64,000 bases of DNA from Clostridium putrefaciens (GTDB lineage: Bacteria; Bacillota; Clostridia; Clostridiales; Clostridiaceae): contig NZ_UFWZ01000001.1 of assembly GCF_900461105.1 (NCBI RefSeq), positions 496,001-560,000 of the forward strand, read 5' to 3'. A model generated the notes under the pieces. That model worked only from the letters and a program-made list of their open reading frames with translations. It had not been told where the DNA came from and did no database searches. Positions 26,301 to 35,991 of the stretch are shown one piece after another. The number at the start of each line of letters is the position of its first letter. Positions within the stretch are counted from its first letter, which is position 1. The position numbers and the translations under genes are program-made.

Positions 26301-27554
26301 ATGGATTTTGACAATAACGAAACAGGTAGAGGGTTTAATAAAAATAAAAGATCAAGGAAAACTATATGGATTGTTATAGCCTTATTATTTATAACAAATG
26401 TGGGGACCTTCTTTATAGGAAGTGCCTACTCGTATTTTGTACCTAGATCAGTAAAGTCTAGTCCTGAATTTAAAAAGTCTATGGAGGACATAAAGGATGT
26501 AGACAAATTCAAAAAAGTGTTTAGTATAAGGGAAATGTTGTATAAGTTATATGATGGGCCAATGGAAGATAAAGATATGTTAGATGGTGCTTTAAAGGGT
26601 ATGACAGCTTCCTTAAAAGATCCTTATACTGTATTTTTAGATGAAAAGGATTTTGCGGATTTAATGGAGAAAAATGAGGGTGCTTATGTAGGGCTTGGAA
26701 TACAAGTAGGCGTTAAGGATAACAAAATAGTTGTAATTTCGGTCTTCGAGGGATCACCTGCTGAAAAATCAGGTATAATTTCTGGCGATATAATCCAAAA
26801 GGTAAATGGTGAAGACTTTACTGGCGCTGATATGGAAAAGGCTGTATCTATGATGAAGGGTAAAGAAAAAACAGAAGTACCAATAACTCTTTATAGAGAA
26901 GGCAAAGGAGCCTTTGACGTAAGTGTTAAGAGAGATACTATAAACATGGTTACAGTAAAGGGCGAAATGCTTGATAATAGTATAGCTTACATTCAAATAT
27001 CAATGTTTGATGAACATACAGGGGATCAATTTAATAAAAAGCTAGGAGAATTAAAACCTAAAGGGGCAAAGTCTTTAGTGATGGACTTAAGATCTAATCC
27101 TGGTGGACTTTTAAATGAATGTGTAAAGGTAGCTTCTAATTTTATAGATAAAGACAAGGTAATAGTGTCTACAAAGGACAAATACGGGGAAGAAGAAAAG
27201 TATAATTCTACAGGCGGAAGTTATATAGGTATGCCTTTAGTTATACTTACAGACGAAGGAACAGCTAGTGCATCTGAAATAGTAGCTGGAGCTATTAGAG
27301 ACTATGAAGCAGGAACTTTAGTTGGAGAAAAGACCTTTGGTAAGGGCATAGTTCAAAGAGTTTTAGACCTTAAGGATGGTACTGGTCTTAAAGTTACAGT
27401 ATCAAAATATTATACACCAAATGGTGAAAATATCCATAAGGTAGGTATTAGTCCAAATGTAGAAGTTAAGATTAGTGATGAAATGAAACAAAAACCTTAT
27501 AACAGAGCTACGGATCCTCAGTTTATTAAGGCTATAGAGATATTAAAGAAATAG
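26301..27554 (+). CDS. Carboxy-terminal processing protease (S41 family, CtpA/CtpB-like)
   Basis: A membrane-anchored serine protease: transmembrane anchor at about 22-45, PDZ domain at about 125-205 (EGAYVGLGIQVG and SPAEKSGIISGD), then the S41 core. The catalytic Ser lies in EGTASASEIVAGA and the Lys in GEKTFGKGIVQ, with DLRSNPGGLL before. The 417-residue length is normal. In Bacillus subtilis CtpB sits between ftsEX and minJ and cuts a sporulation-signalling protein. The same order appears here. The substrate is unknown. AAAGGGTGG precedes the ATG. The next gene is 89 bases downstream. Confidence 0.9.
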   Translation: MDFDNNETGRGFNKNKRSRKTIWIVIALLFITNVGTFFIGSAYSYFVPRSVKSSPEFKKSMEDIKDVDKFKKVFSIREMLYKLYDGPMEDKDMLDGALKGMTASLKDPYTVFLDEKDFADLMEKNEGAYVGLGIQVGVKDNKIVVISVFEGSPAEKSGIISGDIIQKVNGEDFTGADMEKAVSMMKGKEKTEVPITLYREGKGAFDVSVKRDTINMVTVKGEMLDNSIAYIQISMFDEHTGDQFNKKLGELKPKGAKSLVMDLRSNPGGLLNECVKVASNFIDKDKVIVSTKDKYGEEEKYNSTGGSYIGMPLVILTDEGTASASEIVAGAIRDYEAGTLVGEKTFGKGIVQRVLDLKDGTGLKVTVSKYYTPNGENIHKVGISPNVEVKISDEMKQKPYNRATDPQFIKAIEILKK

Positions 27555-27643
27555 GTGTCTTCAAAAAAGTAATGATTAGTAAAAAATAAAATAATAAATG
27601 TTATTTTTTAGGGTCACAAGTTAAGGTAGGAGGAAAAATTTTC

Positions 27644-29008
27644 ATGGGTATTGCAGGATATACATTAAAGGCTGTGGCCTTTGCTATGGTCAGCCCGCAA
27701 TTTGCAATTACACTTATAATGCTTGGTTTTATATTTTATGGAAAGAATAGAAGGATTGTATTAATGCAAAAGATGATTCTAGGGGAACCTATAAACTCTC
27801 CCCTAGAGCTTACTATGTCGCAGCTAGTTTTAGGTATAATAGGGGGAGTAATATCTAGTCTACTTTTATCCTATTTAGGAGTAATGTTTGGAGAGAATTC
27901 AGGGATACACCTAATGTTTGTATTCTCCTTATTATTACTATTTTTTAGTCCTAGATTTATATGCTTTTCTTATTCTGGAGCTTTGCTAGGTCTTTTAAGC
28001 ATAATATTAAATTTGATTAAGGACCCACTTTTAACTATGTATCCAACTATAGAGATTATACATAGGCCTTTTTATATAGATATTGCAGCACTTATGACCT
28101 TGGTTGGTGTACTGCATATAGTAGAAGGTTTACTAGTTTCAATAGATGGACATCGAGGGGCCATACCTATATTTACTAATAGGGATGGAAAGATACTTGG
28201 GGGATTTGCACTTAAACGGTATTGGGCTATGCCTATTGCCGTATTAATGATTTTAAGCAATGGAACAAATGCTATTGGTCAAAGCATTGCTACACCTAGT
28301 TGGTGGCCTGTTATGAGGGGACCTTTAACCTTAAGTATATTAACTATGGCTGTAGTTTCTATTATGCCTTTTTACGGGGTATTTGGTTATAATTCGATTA
28401 CATTTACTAGGTCTAAAGGAGAAAAATCTGCAATGTCAGGTATAGGAATATTAATATATGGAATTATACTTACTTTTGTAGCTCAATTGGCTAAAATAAG
28501 TCTACCCTTACAACTTTTTGTTATATTATTTGCTCCTTTAGCACATGAAATTATGTTAAATGCTCAAAGGCTTATAGAATCAAGGGCTGTACCAAGGTTT
28601 GTTAGTGATGAAGAAGGTCTTATGGTACTAGATGTAGCGCCTATGTCTATTGCACATAATGCAGGGATAAGAAGTGGAGACAAGCTTTTAGAAATAAATA
28701 GTACTAAAATTGAAAGTGAATTATATTTTTATAAAACTTTAAATGAAGGTATTGGAGAGGTTAAGTTTAAATTAAAAGATTCTAAAGGAAACATAAAACA
28801 GTTAGAGTTAAATAAGGGTATAGCAAGCAAAATTGGCTTAGTTATAGTACCAAGGGCGGTTTTAGCTGAAGACAGATCAGATAATACAAAAGATGAAGAT
28901 ACAGTTAACAAATCAAAGAATGAATATACAGAGAATAAAGATAAAGGATTTAAGGATATACTAGAAGAGATAAAGAAACATGAAGAGAAAGACAGAAATG
29001 ATGATTAA
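27644..29008 (+). CDS. MinJ-like polytopic membrane protein with PDZ domain
   Basis: The 454-residue protein has about eight hydrophobic segments (about 15-310), one PDZ domain at about 322-392 (EEGLMVLDVAPMSIAHNAGIRSGD) and a charged Lys/Glu/Asp-rich tail (about 410-454). The architecture and position (after ftsEX and a Ctp protease, before uvrBA) match Bacillus subtilis MinJ (YvjD), which links DivIVA to MinCD at cell poles and septa. Orthology is inference from layout. Clostridial versions are usually annotated only as PDZ proteins. GGAGGAAA precedes the ATG. A long hairpin terminator follows. Confidence 0.75.
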   Translation: MGIAGYTLKAVAFAMVSPQFAITLIMLGFIFYGKNRRIVLMQKMILGEPINSPLELTMSQLVLGIIGGVISSLLLSYLGVMFGENSGIHLMFVFSLLLLFFSPRFICFSYSGALLGLLSIILNLIKDPLLTMYPTIEIIHRPFYIDIAALMTLVGVLHIVEGLLVSIDGHRGAIPIFTNRDGKILGGFALKRYWAMPIAVLMILSNGTNAIGQSIATPSWWPVMRGPLTLSILTMAVVSIMPFYGVFGYNSITFTRSKGEKSAMSGIGILIYGIILTFVAQLAKISLPLQLFVILFAPLAHEIMLNAQRLIESRAVPRFVSDEEGLMVLDVAPMSIAHNAGIRSGDKLLEINSTKIESELYFYKTLNEGIGEVKFKLKDSKGNIKQLELNKGIASKIGLVIVPRAVLAEDRSDNTKDEDTVNKSKNEYTENKDKGFKDILEEIKKHEEKDRNDD

Positions 29009-29052
29009 ACTTAGTTCTACTATGAACTAGACAGTGGTTATGTTTTATTTTG

Positions 29053-29104
29053 ATGGGGTTAAATTAAGTTTAATCATCAAGGTTTAAAACATAGCCATTT
29101 TTTA
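29053..29104 (+). terminator. Long terminator after the MinJ-like gene
   Basis: GTGGTTATGTTTTA (29054-29067) pairs with TAAAACATAGCCAT (near 29085-29098, one wobble) around an inner hairpin TTAAA/TTTAA. T6 follows. Confidence 0.8.
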
Positions 29105-29139
29105 ATTCACAAAGAAAGACTTTTAGATAATCATGGTTA

Positions 29140-29168
29140 TTGACAGGTTATAATATTAAGTATAGTAT
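29140..29168 (+). promoter_or_regulatory. uvrB promoter
   Basis: TTGACA (29140-29145) and TAGTAT (29163-29168) are separated by 17 bases. The predicted start near 29175 lies just before the LexA box. Confidence 0.7.
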
Positions 29169-29183
29169 AGATACATATAGAAA

Positions 29184-29195
29184 GAACAGACGTTC
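29184..29195 (+). promoter_or_regulatory. LexA (SOS) box upstream of uvrB
   Basis: GAACAGACGTTC is a perfect GAAC-N4-GTTC core of the Gram-positive LexA (DinR) operator. It sits about ten bases after the predicted transcription start and 24 bases before the uvrB ATG, which fits SOS repression of uvrBA. Confidence 0.85.
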
Positions 29196-29218
29196 AAAAT
29201 AAGAATGGAGATGATTAA

Positions 29219-31198
29219 ATGGGAGAGTTTAAAATATCCTCAAAATTTAAACCTACTGGAGATCAGCCTCAAGCCATAAGTGAGATAGTTAAGTCTATTG
29301 AAGATGGAAATAAATTTCAAACTCTTCTTGGGGTTACAGGTTCAGGAAAGACCTTTACTATGGCTAATATAATAGAAAGAGTTCAAAGACCTACATTGAT
29401 TTTAGCCCATAATAAAACCTTAGCAGCACAATTATGCTCAGAATTTAGAGAGTTTTTTCCAACTAGCGCTGTAGAGTATTTTGTTTCTTATTACGATTAT
29501 TACCAACCGGAAGCCTACATGGCGCAAACAGATACATTCATAGAAAAAGACGCATCAATAAATGATGAAATAGACAAACTAAGACACTCAGCTACATCAG
29601 CTTTATTTGAAAGAAGAGATGTTATAATTGTAGCTTCAGTTTCTTGTATTTATGGACTTGGTAACCCTGATGAGTATAAAAAGCTTACTATATCATTAAG
29701 GCCAGGCATGGTAAAGGACAGAGATGAAGTAATTAAAAAGTTAGTAGAAATTCAATATGAAAGAAATGAAATAGATTTTTCAAGGGGTACATTTAGAGTA
29801 AGGGGAGATGTTTTAGACATAGTTCCAGCCTCTTCAGAAAGTAAAGGAATAAGAATAGAGTTTTTTGGAGATGAAATAGATAAGATAAAAGAATTTGATG
29901 TATTAACAGGTCATATAATAGGGGAGAGAAATCATGTATCTATATTCCCAGCCTCTCACTTTGCAACATCTAAAGATAAAATAGATGTTGCAATAGAAAA
30001 GATAGAGGAAGAATTAGAAAAAAGATTAAAGGAACTTATATCTGAAGATAAATTATTAGAAGCTCAAAGGATAAGGCAAAGAACTAATTTTGATTTGGAA
30101 ATGATAAAAGAGATGGGATATTGTAGCGGCATCGAAAATTATTCTAGGATATTAGATGGAAGGGCAGCAGGAACACCACCACAGACTTTGATTGATTATT
30201 TTCCGGATGACTTTTTGTTTTTTATAGATGAAAGTCATGTAACGCTGCCACAGGTAAGGGCTATGTATGGTGGAGATAGATCTCGTAAGAACTCTTTAGT
30301 AGATTATGGATTTAGATTACCTTCAGCCTTTGATAATAGACCTCTACAATTTCCAGAATTTGAAGATAAATTAAACCAAGTATTATTTGTAAGTGCTACG
30401 CCAGCTATTTATGAACTAGAACATTCAAAAGTTATAGCAGAGCAGATAATAAGGCCTACAGGACTTTTGGATCCAGAAATAACTATAAGGCCTGTTAAAG
30501 GACAAATAGATGATTTATATGAAGAAATTCAAAAGACTATAAAAAAGGGGTATAGGGTATTAGTTACAACGCTTACAAAAAGAATGTCCGAAGATCTTAC
30601 TAAATATTTAAAAGAACTTAATGTAAAGACCACTTATCTTCACTCAGGTATAGAAACTATAGAGCGTATGAGGATAATAAGGGACTTAAGAGTAGGAACC
30701 TTTGATGTACTAGTTGGTATTAATCTTTTAAGGGAAGGTTTAGATATTCCAGAGGTAGCTTTAGTTGGGATATTAGATGCAGATAAGGAAGGGTTTTTAA
30801 GATCTGAAACCTCTTTAATTCAAACCATAGGAAGAGCTGCTAGAAATGTAGATAGCAAGGTTATAATGTACGCAGATGTTATAACAAAATCAATAAAAAA
30901 GGCATTAGATGAGACTAATAGAAGAAGAACTATTCAAACCACATATAACGAAGAACATAATATAACTCCAACCTCAATTAAAAAGGATGTTAGGAATATA
31001 ATAGAAACAACTAAGGTAGCAGAAGAAAAGTCGGAATATGAGAGTCTTGAAGATGCTATTAATGCAAATAAAGAAAACTTAGAAAAGCTTATAGAAGACT
31101 ATACAAAGGAAATGAGGGAAGCTTCTAAGAACTTACAATTTGAAAGGGCAGCAGAACTTAGAGATATAATATACAAACTTAACAAAAAGAAAAAATAA
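29219..31198 (+). CDS. uvrB: Excinuclease ABC subunit B
   Basis: The damage-verifying helicase of nucleotide excision repair. Walker [13 protein letters not shown] (about 39-50), beta-hairpin region [12 protein letters not shown] (about 90-101), DEXX-type [11 protein letters not shown] (about 337-347), helicase motif [11 protein letters not shown] (about 540-548) and the C-terminal UVR motif ([19 protein letters not shown] near 620-638) that contacts UvrC are visible. The 659-residue length is standard. GGAGATG precedes the ATG. uvrA follows after 38 bases, and a LexA box lies in the leader. Confidence 0.97.
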   Translation: MGEFKISSKFKPTGDQPQAISEIVKSIEDGNKFQTLLGVTGSGKTFTMANIIERVQRPTLILAHNKTLAAQLCSEFREFFPTSAVEYFVSYYDYYQPEAYMAQTDTFIEKDASINDEIDKLRHSATSALFERRDVIIVASVSCIYGLGNPDEYKKLTISLRPGMVKDRDEVIKKLVEIQYERNEIDFSRGTFRVRGDVLDIVPASSESKGIRIEFFGDEIDKIKEFDVLTGHIIGERNHVSIFPASHFATSKDKIDVAIEKIEEELEKRLKELISEDKLLEAQRIRQRTNFDLEMIKEMGYCSGIENYSRILDGRAAGTPPQTLIDYFPDDFLFFIDESHVTLPQVRAMYGGDRSRKNSLVDYGFRLPSAFDNRPLQFPEFEDKLNQVLFVSATPAIYELEHSKVIAEQIIRPTGLLDPEITIRPVKGQIDDLYEEIQKTIKKGYRVLVTTLTKRMSEDLTKYLKELNVKTTYLHSGIETIERMRIIRDLRVGTFDVLVGINLLREGLDIPEVALVGILDADKEGFLRSETSLIQTIGRAARNVDSKVIMYADVITKSIKKALDETNRRRTIQTTYNEEHNITPTSIKKDVRNIIETTKVAEEKSEYESLEDAINANKENLEKLIEDYTKEMREASKNLQFERAAELRDIIYKLNKKKK

Positions 31199-31236
31199 CT
31201 AGCTAGGAAAAGTTAGGGATAGGATGGTAAGTATGC

Positions 31237-34062
31237 ATGCAAGATAAAATAGTTATAAAAGGAGCAAAGGTTAATAATCTTAAAAATGTAGATTTAGTAA
31301 TACCTAGAGATAAGCTAGTAGTATTCACAGGGCTTTCAGGTTCTGGAAAGTCTTCACTAGCTTTTGACACTCTTTATGCAGAGGGGCAAAGAAGATATGT
31401 GGAGTCTTTATCTTCTTATGCGAGGCAATTCCTCGGACAAATGGATAAACCAGATGTAGAATATATAGAGGGACTTTCCCCGGCTATTTCTATAGATCAA
31501 AAGACTACCAGTAGAAATCCAAGGTCTACAGTTGGTACAGTAACTGAAATATATGATTATTTAAGGCTTTTATATGCTAGGGTTGGTATCCCACACTGTC
31601 CTAAATGTGGGAAGGAAATAACTCAGCAATCCATAGACCAAATGGTAGATAAGATTATGGAGCTAGAAGATAGGACTAAAATACAGATATTATCACCTAT
31701 AATAAGAGGAAGAAAGGGTACCCATGAAAAGGTATTAGATAATATCAAAAAGAATGGATTTGTAAGAGCTAAGGTAGATGGAAACATGGTAGAACTTACA
31801 GAAGAAGAGATTGTACTTGAAAAGAATATAAAACATAGTATAGAAGCAGTAGTTGATAGATTAGTTATTAAAGAGGATATAAGAAGTAGACTTTCAGAGT
31901 CTATAGAAACTGCATTAAAGCTTTCAGAAGGTCTTGTAATTATAGATGTAATTGATAAAGAACCTATGCTATTTAGTGAAAAGTTTGCATGTGCAGACTG
32001 TTCTATAAGTATAGATGAATTAGCTCCTAGATTATTTTCATTTAACTCACCCTTTGGAAAGTGTGATAAATGTGATGGACTTGGAACTTTAATGGAGATA
32101 GATGAAAATTTAGTAATACCAGATAGAACAAAAAGTATAATGGGTGGAGCTATTGTAACATGGGGAGAAGGTAGATTAAAAGAAGATTCTTGGAGTTTTA
32201 GTGTGCTTCAAGCCTTAGTTAAAAAGCTTAAATTTAGTTTAGATACACCTATAGAAGACTTGCCTAAAGTGGTAGTGGATATCTTGCTTTATGGATTAAA
32301 GGATGAAAAGCTTAAGGTGCATTATGAAAAAGAGTTCTCAACAGGGCAGTTTAATCATAATTATGAAGGTATCATAAACTCATTAAAGCGAAGGTACATG
32401 GAAACGAATTCTGATTATATAAAGTCTGAAGTAGAGCAGTATATGAGTGATAATCCATGTCCTAAATGCAAGGGTGCTAGATTAAACCCAGAAGCTCTTG
32501 CTGTTACTGTAGGTGATAAAAGTATATTTGAATTTTGTAAGCTACCTATAAGGGATGAATTAGATTTTATACAAGGTGTTGAATTGTCAGAGAAAAATAA
32601 AATTATAAGTGATCAAATAATAAAAGAAATAAATAATAGATTAAAGTTCTTAATAGATGTAGGACTTGATTATCTTAATTTATCTCGAACTTCAGGTACT
32701 CTATCTGGTGGAGAGGCTCAAAGAATAAGACTTGCAACTCAGATAGGATCTAGCCTTATGGGAGTTTTATATATCTTAGATGAACCTAGTATAGGACTTC
32801 ATCAAAGAGATAATGATAGGCTTATAAAGACTCTGAAGCACTTAAGGGACCTTGGAAATACTTTAGTTGTGGTGGAACATGACGAGGATACTATAAGAGA
32901 AGCAGACTTTATAGTAGACATAGGTCCTGGTGCTGGTGAGCACGGAGGAGAAGTTGTAGTTGCAGGAACTTTAGACAAGGTTAAAAAGTGCAAAAGATCT
33001 ATAACAGGCCAATATTTAATAGGTAAGAAAACTATAGAGATTCCAGAGGAAAGAAGAAAAGGAAATGGTAACTTTATAAAGATAAAAGGTGCAAAGGAAA
33101 ACAACCTTAAAAATGTAAGCGTCGATATACCTCTTGGTACGCTTACTTTGGTAACGGGAGTTTCAGGATCTGGTAAAAGTACATTAATAAATGAAATACT
33201 TTATAAGGGCTTAAATAAAATAATAAATAAGGCTAGGGTTTATCCAGGAAACCACAAAGAAATTTTAGGTTGTGAAAATATAGATAAGATAATAGATATA
33301 AATCAAGGACCAATAGGTAGAACTCCAAGATCTAATCCGGCCACTTATACTGGAGTCTTTGATATAATAAGAGATGTATTTTCTAAAACCCCAGAGTCAA
33401 AAATGAGGGGGTATAAGCAAGGACGATTTAGTTTTAATGTAAAGGGCGGAAGATGCGAGGCTTGTAGTGGAGATGGAATTATAAAAATAGAGATGCAATT
33501 TTTATCTGATGTATATGTACCTTGTGACGTGTGCAAGGGTAAAAGATATAATAGAGAGACCTTAGAGGTTAAATATAAGGGAAAGAACATTCATAACATA
33601 TTAGAAATGACAGTAGAAGAATCCCTAAGCTTCTTTGAAAATATACCAAGAATAAAAAATAAGATGCAAACTCTTTATGATGTAGGCCTTGGATATATAA
33701 GGCTAGGTCAACCTTCTACTCAGCTTTCAGGTGGAGAAGCTCAAAGAATAAAACTAGCCTCAGAATTATCAAAAAGAAGTACAGGGAAGACACTATTTAT
33801 TCTAGATGAACCAACAACAGGGCTTCATATAGACGATGTAAGTAGGCTAATATTAATACTACAAAGGCTAGTGGATGCTGGAAATACTGTGGTAGTAATA
33901 GAACATAACTTAGATGTTATAAAAAGTGCGGATTATATAATCGATATTGGACCTGAGGGTGGAGAAAAAGGTGGACGAATACTTGTAAGTGGAACTCCAG
34001 AAGAAATATCAAAAAATAAGGAATCTTATACAGGTCACTATTTAAAAAGGTTACTTCCATAA
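31237..34062 (+). CDS. uvrA: Excinuclease ABC subunit A
   Basis: The dimeric damage-recognition ATPase of excision repair. The 941-residue protein has two ABC modules: Walker [21 protein letters not shown] near 31-50 and [11 protein letters not shown] near 640-650, with signatures [11 protein letters not shown] and [11 protein letters not shown]. Two zinc modules are visible: CADC ... CDKC near 250-280, and CEAC ... CDVC near 738-768. AGGATGG lies upstream of the ATG. It follows uvrB closely and probably shares the SOS-controlled transcript. Confidence 0.97.
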   Translation: MQDKIVIKGAKVNNLKNVDLVIPRDKLVVFTGLSGSGKSSLAFDTLYAEGQRRYVESLSSYARQFLGQMDKPDVEYIEGLSPAISIDQKTTSRNPRSTVGTVTEIYDYLRLLYARVGIPHCPKCGKEITQQSIDQMVDKIMELEDRTKIQILSPIIRGRKGTHEKVLDNIKKNGFVRAKVDGNMVELTEEEIVLEKNIKHSIEAVVDRLVIKEDIRSRLSESIETALKLSEGLVIIDVIDKEPMLFSEKFACADCSISIDELAPRLFSFNSPFGKCDKCDGLGTLMEIDENLVIPDRTKSIMGGAIVTWGEGRLKEDSWSFSVLQALVKKLKFSLDTPIEDLPKVVVDILLYGLKDEKLKVHYEKEFSTGQFNHNYEGIINSLKRRYMETNSDYIKSEVEQYMSDNPCPKCKGARLNPEALAVTVGDKSIFEFCKLPIRDELDFIQGVELSEKNKIISDQIIKEINNRLKFLIDVGLDYLNLSRTSGTLSGGEAQRIRLATQIGSSLMGVLYILDEPSIGLHQRDNDRLIKTLKHLRDLGNTLVVVEHDEDTIREADFIVDIGPGAGEHGGEVVVAGTLDKVKKCKRSITGQYLIGKKTIEIPEERRKGNGNFIKIKGAKENNLKNVSVDIPLGTLTLVTGVSGSGKSTLINEILYKGLNKIINKARVYPGNHKEILGCENIDKIIDINQGPIGRTPRSNPATYTGVFDIIRDVFSKTPESKMRGYKQGRFSFNVKGGRCEACSGDGIIKIEMQFLSDVYVPCDVCKGKRYNRETLEVKYKGKNIHNILEMTVEESLSFFENIPRIKNKMQTLYDVGLGYIRLGQPSTQLSGGEAQRIKLASELSKRSTGKTLFILDEPTTGLHIDDVSRLILILQRLVDAGNTVVVIEHNLDVIKSADYIIDIGPEGGEKGGRILVSGTPEEISKNKESYTGHYLKRLLP

Positions 34063-34100
34063 TGGTGTAATTACACCTACCTTAGCACATATAAATTTTA

Positions 34101-34127
34101 AAAGGGCGATTTTGTCGTCTTTTTTTA
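34101..34127 (+). terminator. Weak terminator after uvrA
   Basis: AAAGGGCGA pairs with TCGTCTTT around TTTTG, followed by T5-6. The stem has mismatches but the T-run is clear. Confidence 0.6.
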
Positions 34128-34304
34128 ATGGATAATATTAATAAAATAATATTTATTAACGTAAAATTCATAAAATAATGATATAATAATTAAAGTCTAT
34201 GGTCATAAATAGTTATTGATACGTATAATTGTATAGAGGCGTTATAAAAATCAAATGGAATAATATTTAAATTCATAATATTAATTAAGATAAGAGGTGA
34301 AAGT

Positions 34305-34751
34305 ATGAGGTTTAATAGACTTTTCGGTCTTCTGTTTACTGTTGTATTCATTATAATTTTATATGTGATAATAATTTTAGCGTTAAGAATAATGTATAAG
34401 GATGTAAAAAATGGTGGTAATAATGATGCTAAGAAAAAGCAATCAGGTAAGTCAATAGGTCTTGTGGTAGAAGAACAAGGACAAAATCTTGCGTTGAAAA
34501 AGGGGAGTGTAATACCTATAAGGGGATCTATTACATTAGGAAGAACAGAGGATAATGACTTAGTTTTGCAAGATAAATATGTATCGAGTACACATGCTAA
34601 GATTTACTCAAAAGATGATGAATACTTTTTAGAGGACTTAAAAAGCACTAATGGTACCATACTTAATGGAGTAAAAATAAATGGTATCATACAAATAGCA
34701 GTAGATGACCAGATTCAAATAGGAAGTTTAACTTTTAAGGTTATAGGGTAA
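34305..34751 (+). CDS. Membrane-anchored FHA domain protein
   Basis: The 148-residue protein has one N-terminal transmembrane helix (about 6-30), a basic linker and a forkhead-associated domain (about 60-145) with GSITLGRTEDNDLVL, YVSSTHAKIY and LEDLKSTNGTILNG. These contain the phosphothreonine-binding Arg, Ser and Asn positions. FHA domains read Thr phosphorylation. No Ser/Thr kinase is encoded in this window. Next come a SEDS protein and a class B PBP, the same triad as fhaB-rodA-pbpA in Actinobacteria, which suggests coupling of phospho-signals to wall synthesis. Confidence 0.88.
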   Translation: MRFNRLFGLLFTVVFIIILYVIIILALRIMYKDVKNGGNNDAKKKQSGKSIGLVVEEQGQNLALKKGSVIPIRGSITLGRTEDNDLVLQDKYVSSTHAKIYSKDDEYFLEDLKSTNGTILNGVKINGIIQIAVDDQIQIGSLTFKVIG

Positions 34752-34790
34752 TAAAAGAATAATAAGTTATATATAAAAGAAGGTGAATAT

Positions 34791-35990
34791 GTGGATAGTA
34801 TTAAAGATGAAAGAAAGCTATTATTGCTTACTTATTTATTGTGTATGGCGTTTTTTATCAACTTAGGATTTTTAAAAGATCCTTTTGATACAGGCGCTTT
34901 AATTATGGGTGGAATCTTATGTGTTCTTATTGGGTATGCTTACTTTATAATCAGAAGGTTTTTTAAAGATGGAGATAAGTTTATGCTTATTTTTGCCTGT
35001 CTTTTATCTGTTATTGGTATAGCTATGCTATATAGATTAAAAAGTGCTGATGCAATTAAGCAGACAGTTTGGTTTGCTATTTCAATAACTACCTATATAT
35101 TGGTGGTGGTTTTATTGCCTGATCTTAAAACTTTTTCAAAGTATAAAAGATTATATATGATAGGCACTTTGATATTTATGTCCATGGCTACATTTATTGG
35201 TACAGAAGTATACGGGGCTAAGAACTGGGTATTTATAGGGCCACTTAGCTTTCAACCCTCAGAAGCTGGAAAGTTATTTTTAGCAGCATATCTAGCCTCT
35301 AGCTTAAAGGATTATAAAACCTTTAAAGACTTAATAAAGCCAGGTATAGTTGTGGTCGTATCTCTAGCTTTTATGGTATATCAAAAGGATTTAGGCTCCG
35401 TTCTGATTTTCTTTGGTATGTCAATAACCATGCTTTATATGGCTACTTCAAAATTAAAATATATTATAACTGCATTTGGACTATCTGTTGTGGGGTCTTT
35501 AGCTAGTTATAAGATGTTTCCCCATGTAAGAAATAGGATTATGATATGGAAGAATCCATGGAAGTATGCAAGTGATGAAAGCTATCAAATAATTCAAGGG
35601 TTATTTGCAATATCTTCAGGGGGCTTATTTGGTTCGGGATTTGGTCTTGGGCTGCCGGGACTTGTACCAGTACGTACCACTGACTTTATATTTGCTGTAA
35701 TATGTGAAGAACTAGGAGTTATAATGGGATTCGGCATTATAATATTGTATTTTTTACTATTTTATAGATGTATGAGAACTGCGATGTATGTAAATGATAA
35801 GTTTTCACAGCTTATTACAGTAGGTTATAGCGCTATGATAGCAAGTCAAGCTTTAGTAATAATAGGTGGAGTTATGAACATAATACCCTTAACAGGGATA
35901 ACCCTTCCTTTTGTAAGTTATGGTGGTAGCTCTATACTAACTATGTTCTTTGCTTTAGGTATAATACAAAAGGTGTCAGAGGAGGGGTAG
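34791..35990 (+). CDS. SEDS-family peptidoglycan glycosyltransferase (FtsW/RodA/SpoVE type)
   Basis: A polytopic membrane glycosyltransferase polymerising lipid II with its PBP partner. About ten hydrophobic helices span 399 residues. YGAKNWVFIGPLSFQPSEAGK (about 143-163), DLGSVLIFFGMS (about 200-211) and the C-terminal GITLPFVSYGGSS (about 365-377) are diagnostic. The start is GTG with GAAGGTG upstream. The PBP gene begins after a one-base gap, so the pair is translationally linked. Which of the FtsW, RodA or SpoVE roles it plays cannot be told from sequence. The FHA/PbpA context favours an elongation- or division-linked RodA-like role. Confidence 0.9.
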   Translation: MDSIKDERKLLLLTYLLCMAFFINLGFLKDPFDTGALIMGGILCVLIGYAYFIIRRFFKDGDKFMLIFACLLSVIGIAMLYRLKSADAIKQTVWFAISITTYILVVVLLPDLKTFSKYKRLYMIGTLIFMSMATFIGTEVYGAKNWVFIGPLSFQPSEAGKLFLAAYLASSLKDYKTFKDLIKPGIVVVVSLAFMVYQKDLGSVLIFFGMSITMLYMATSKLKYIITAFGLSVVGSLASYKMFPHVRNRIMIWKNPWKYASDESYQIIQGLFAISSGGLFGSGFGLGLPGLVPVRTTDFIFAVICEELGVIMGFGIIILYFLLFYRCMRTAMYVNDKFSQLITVGYSAMIASQALVIIGGVMNIIPLTGITLPFVSYGGSSILTMFFALGIIQKVSEEG

Positions 35991-35991
35991 C

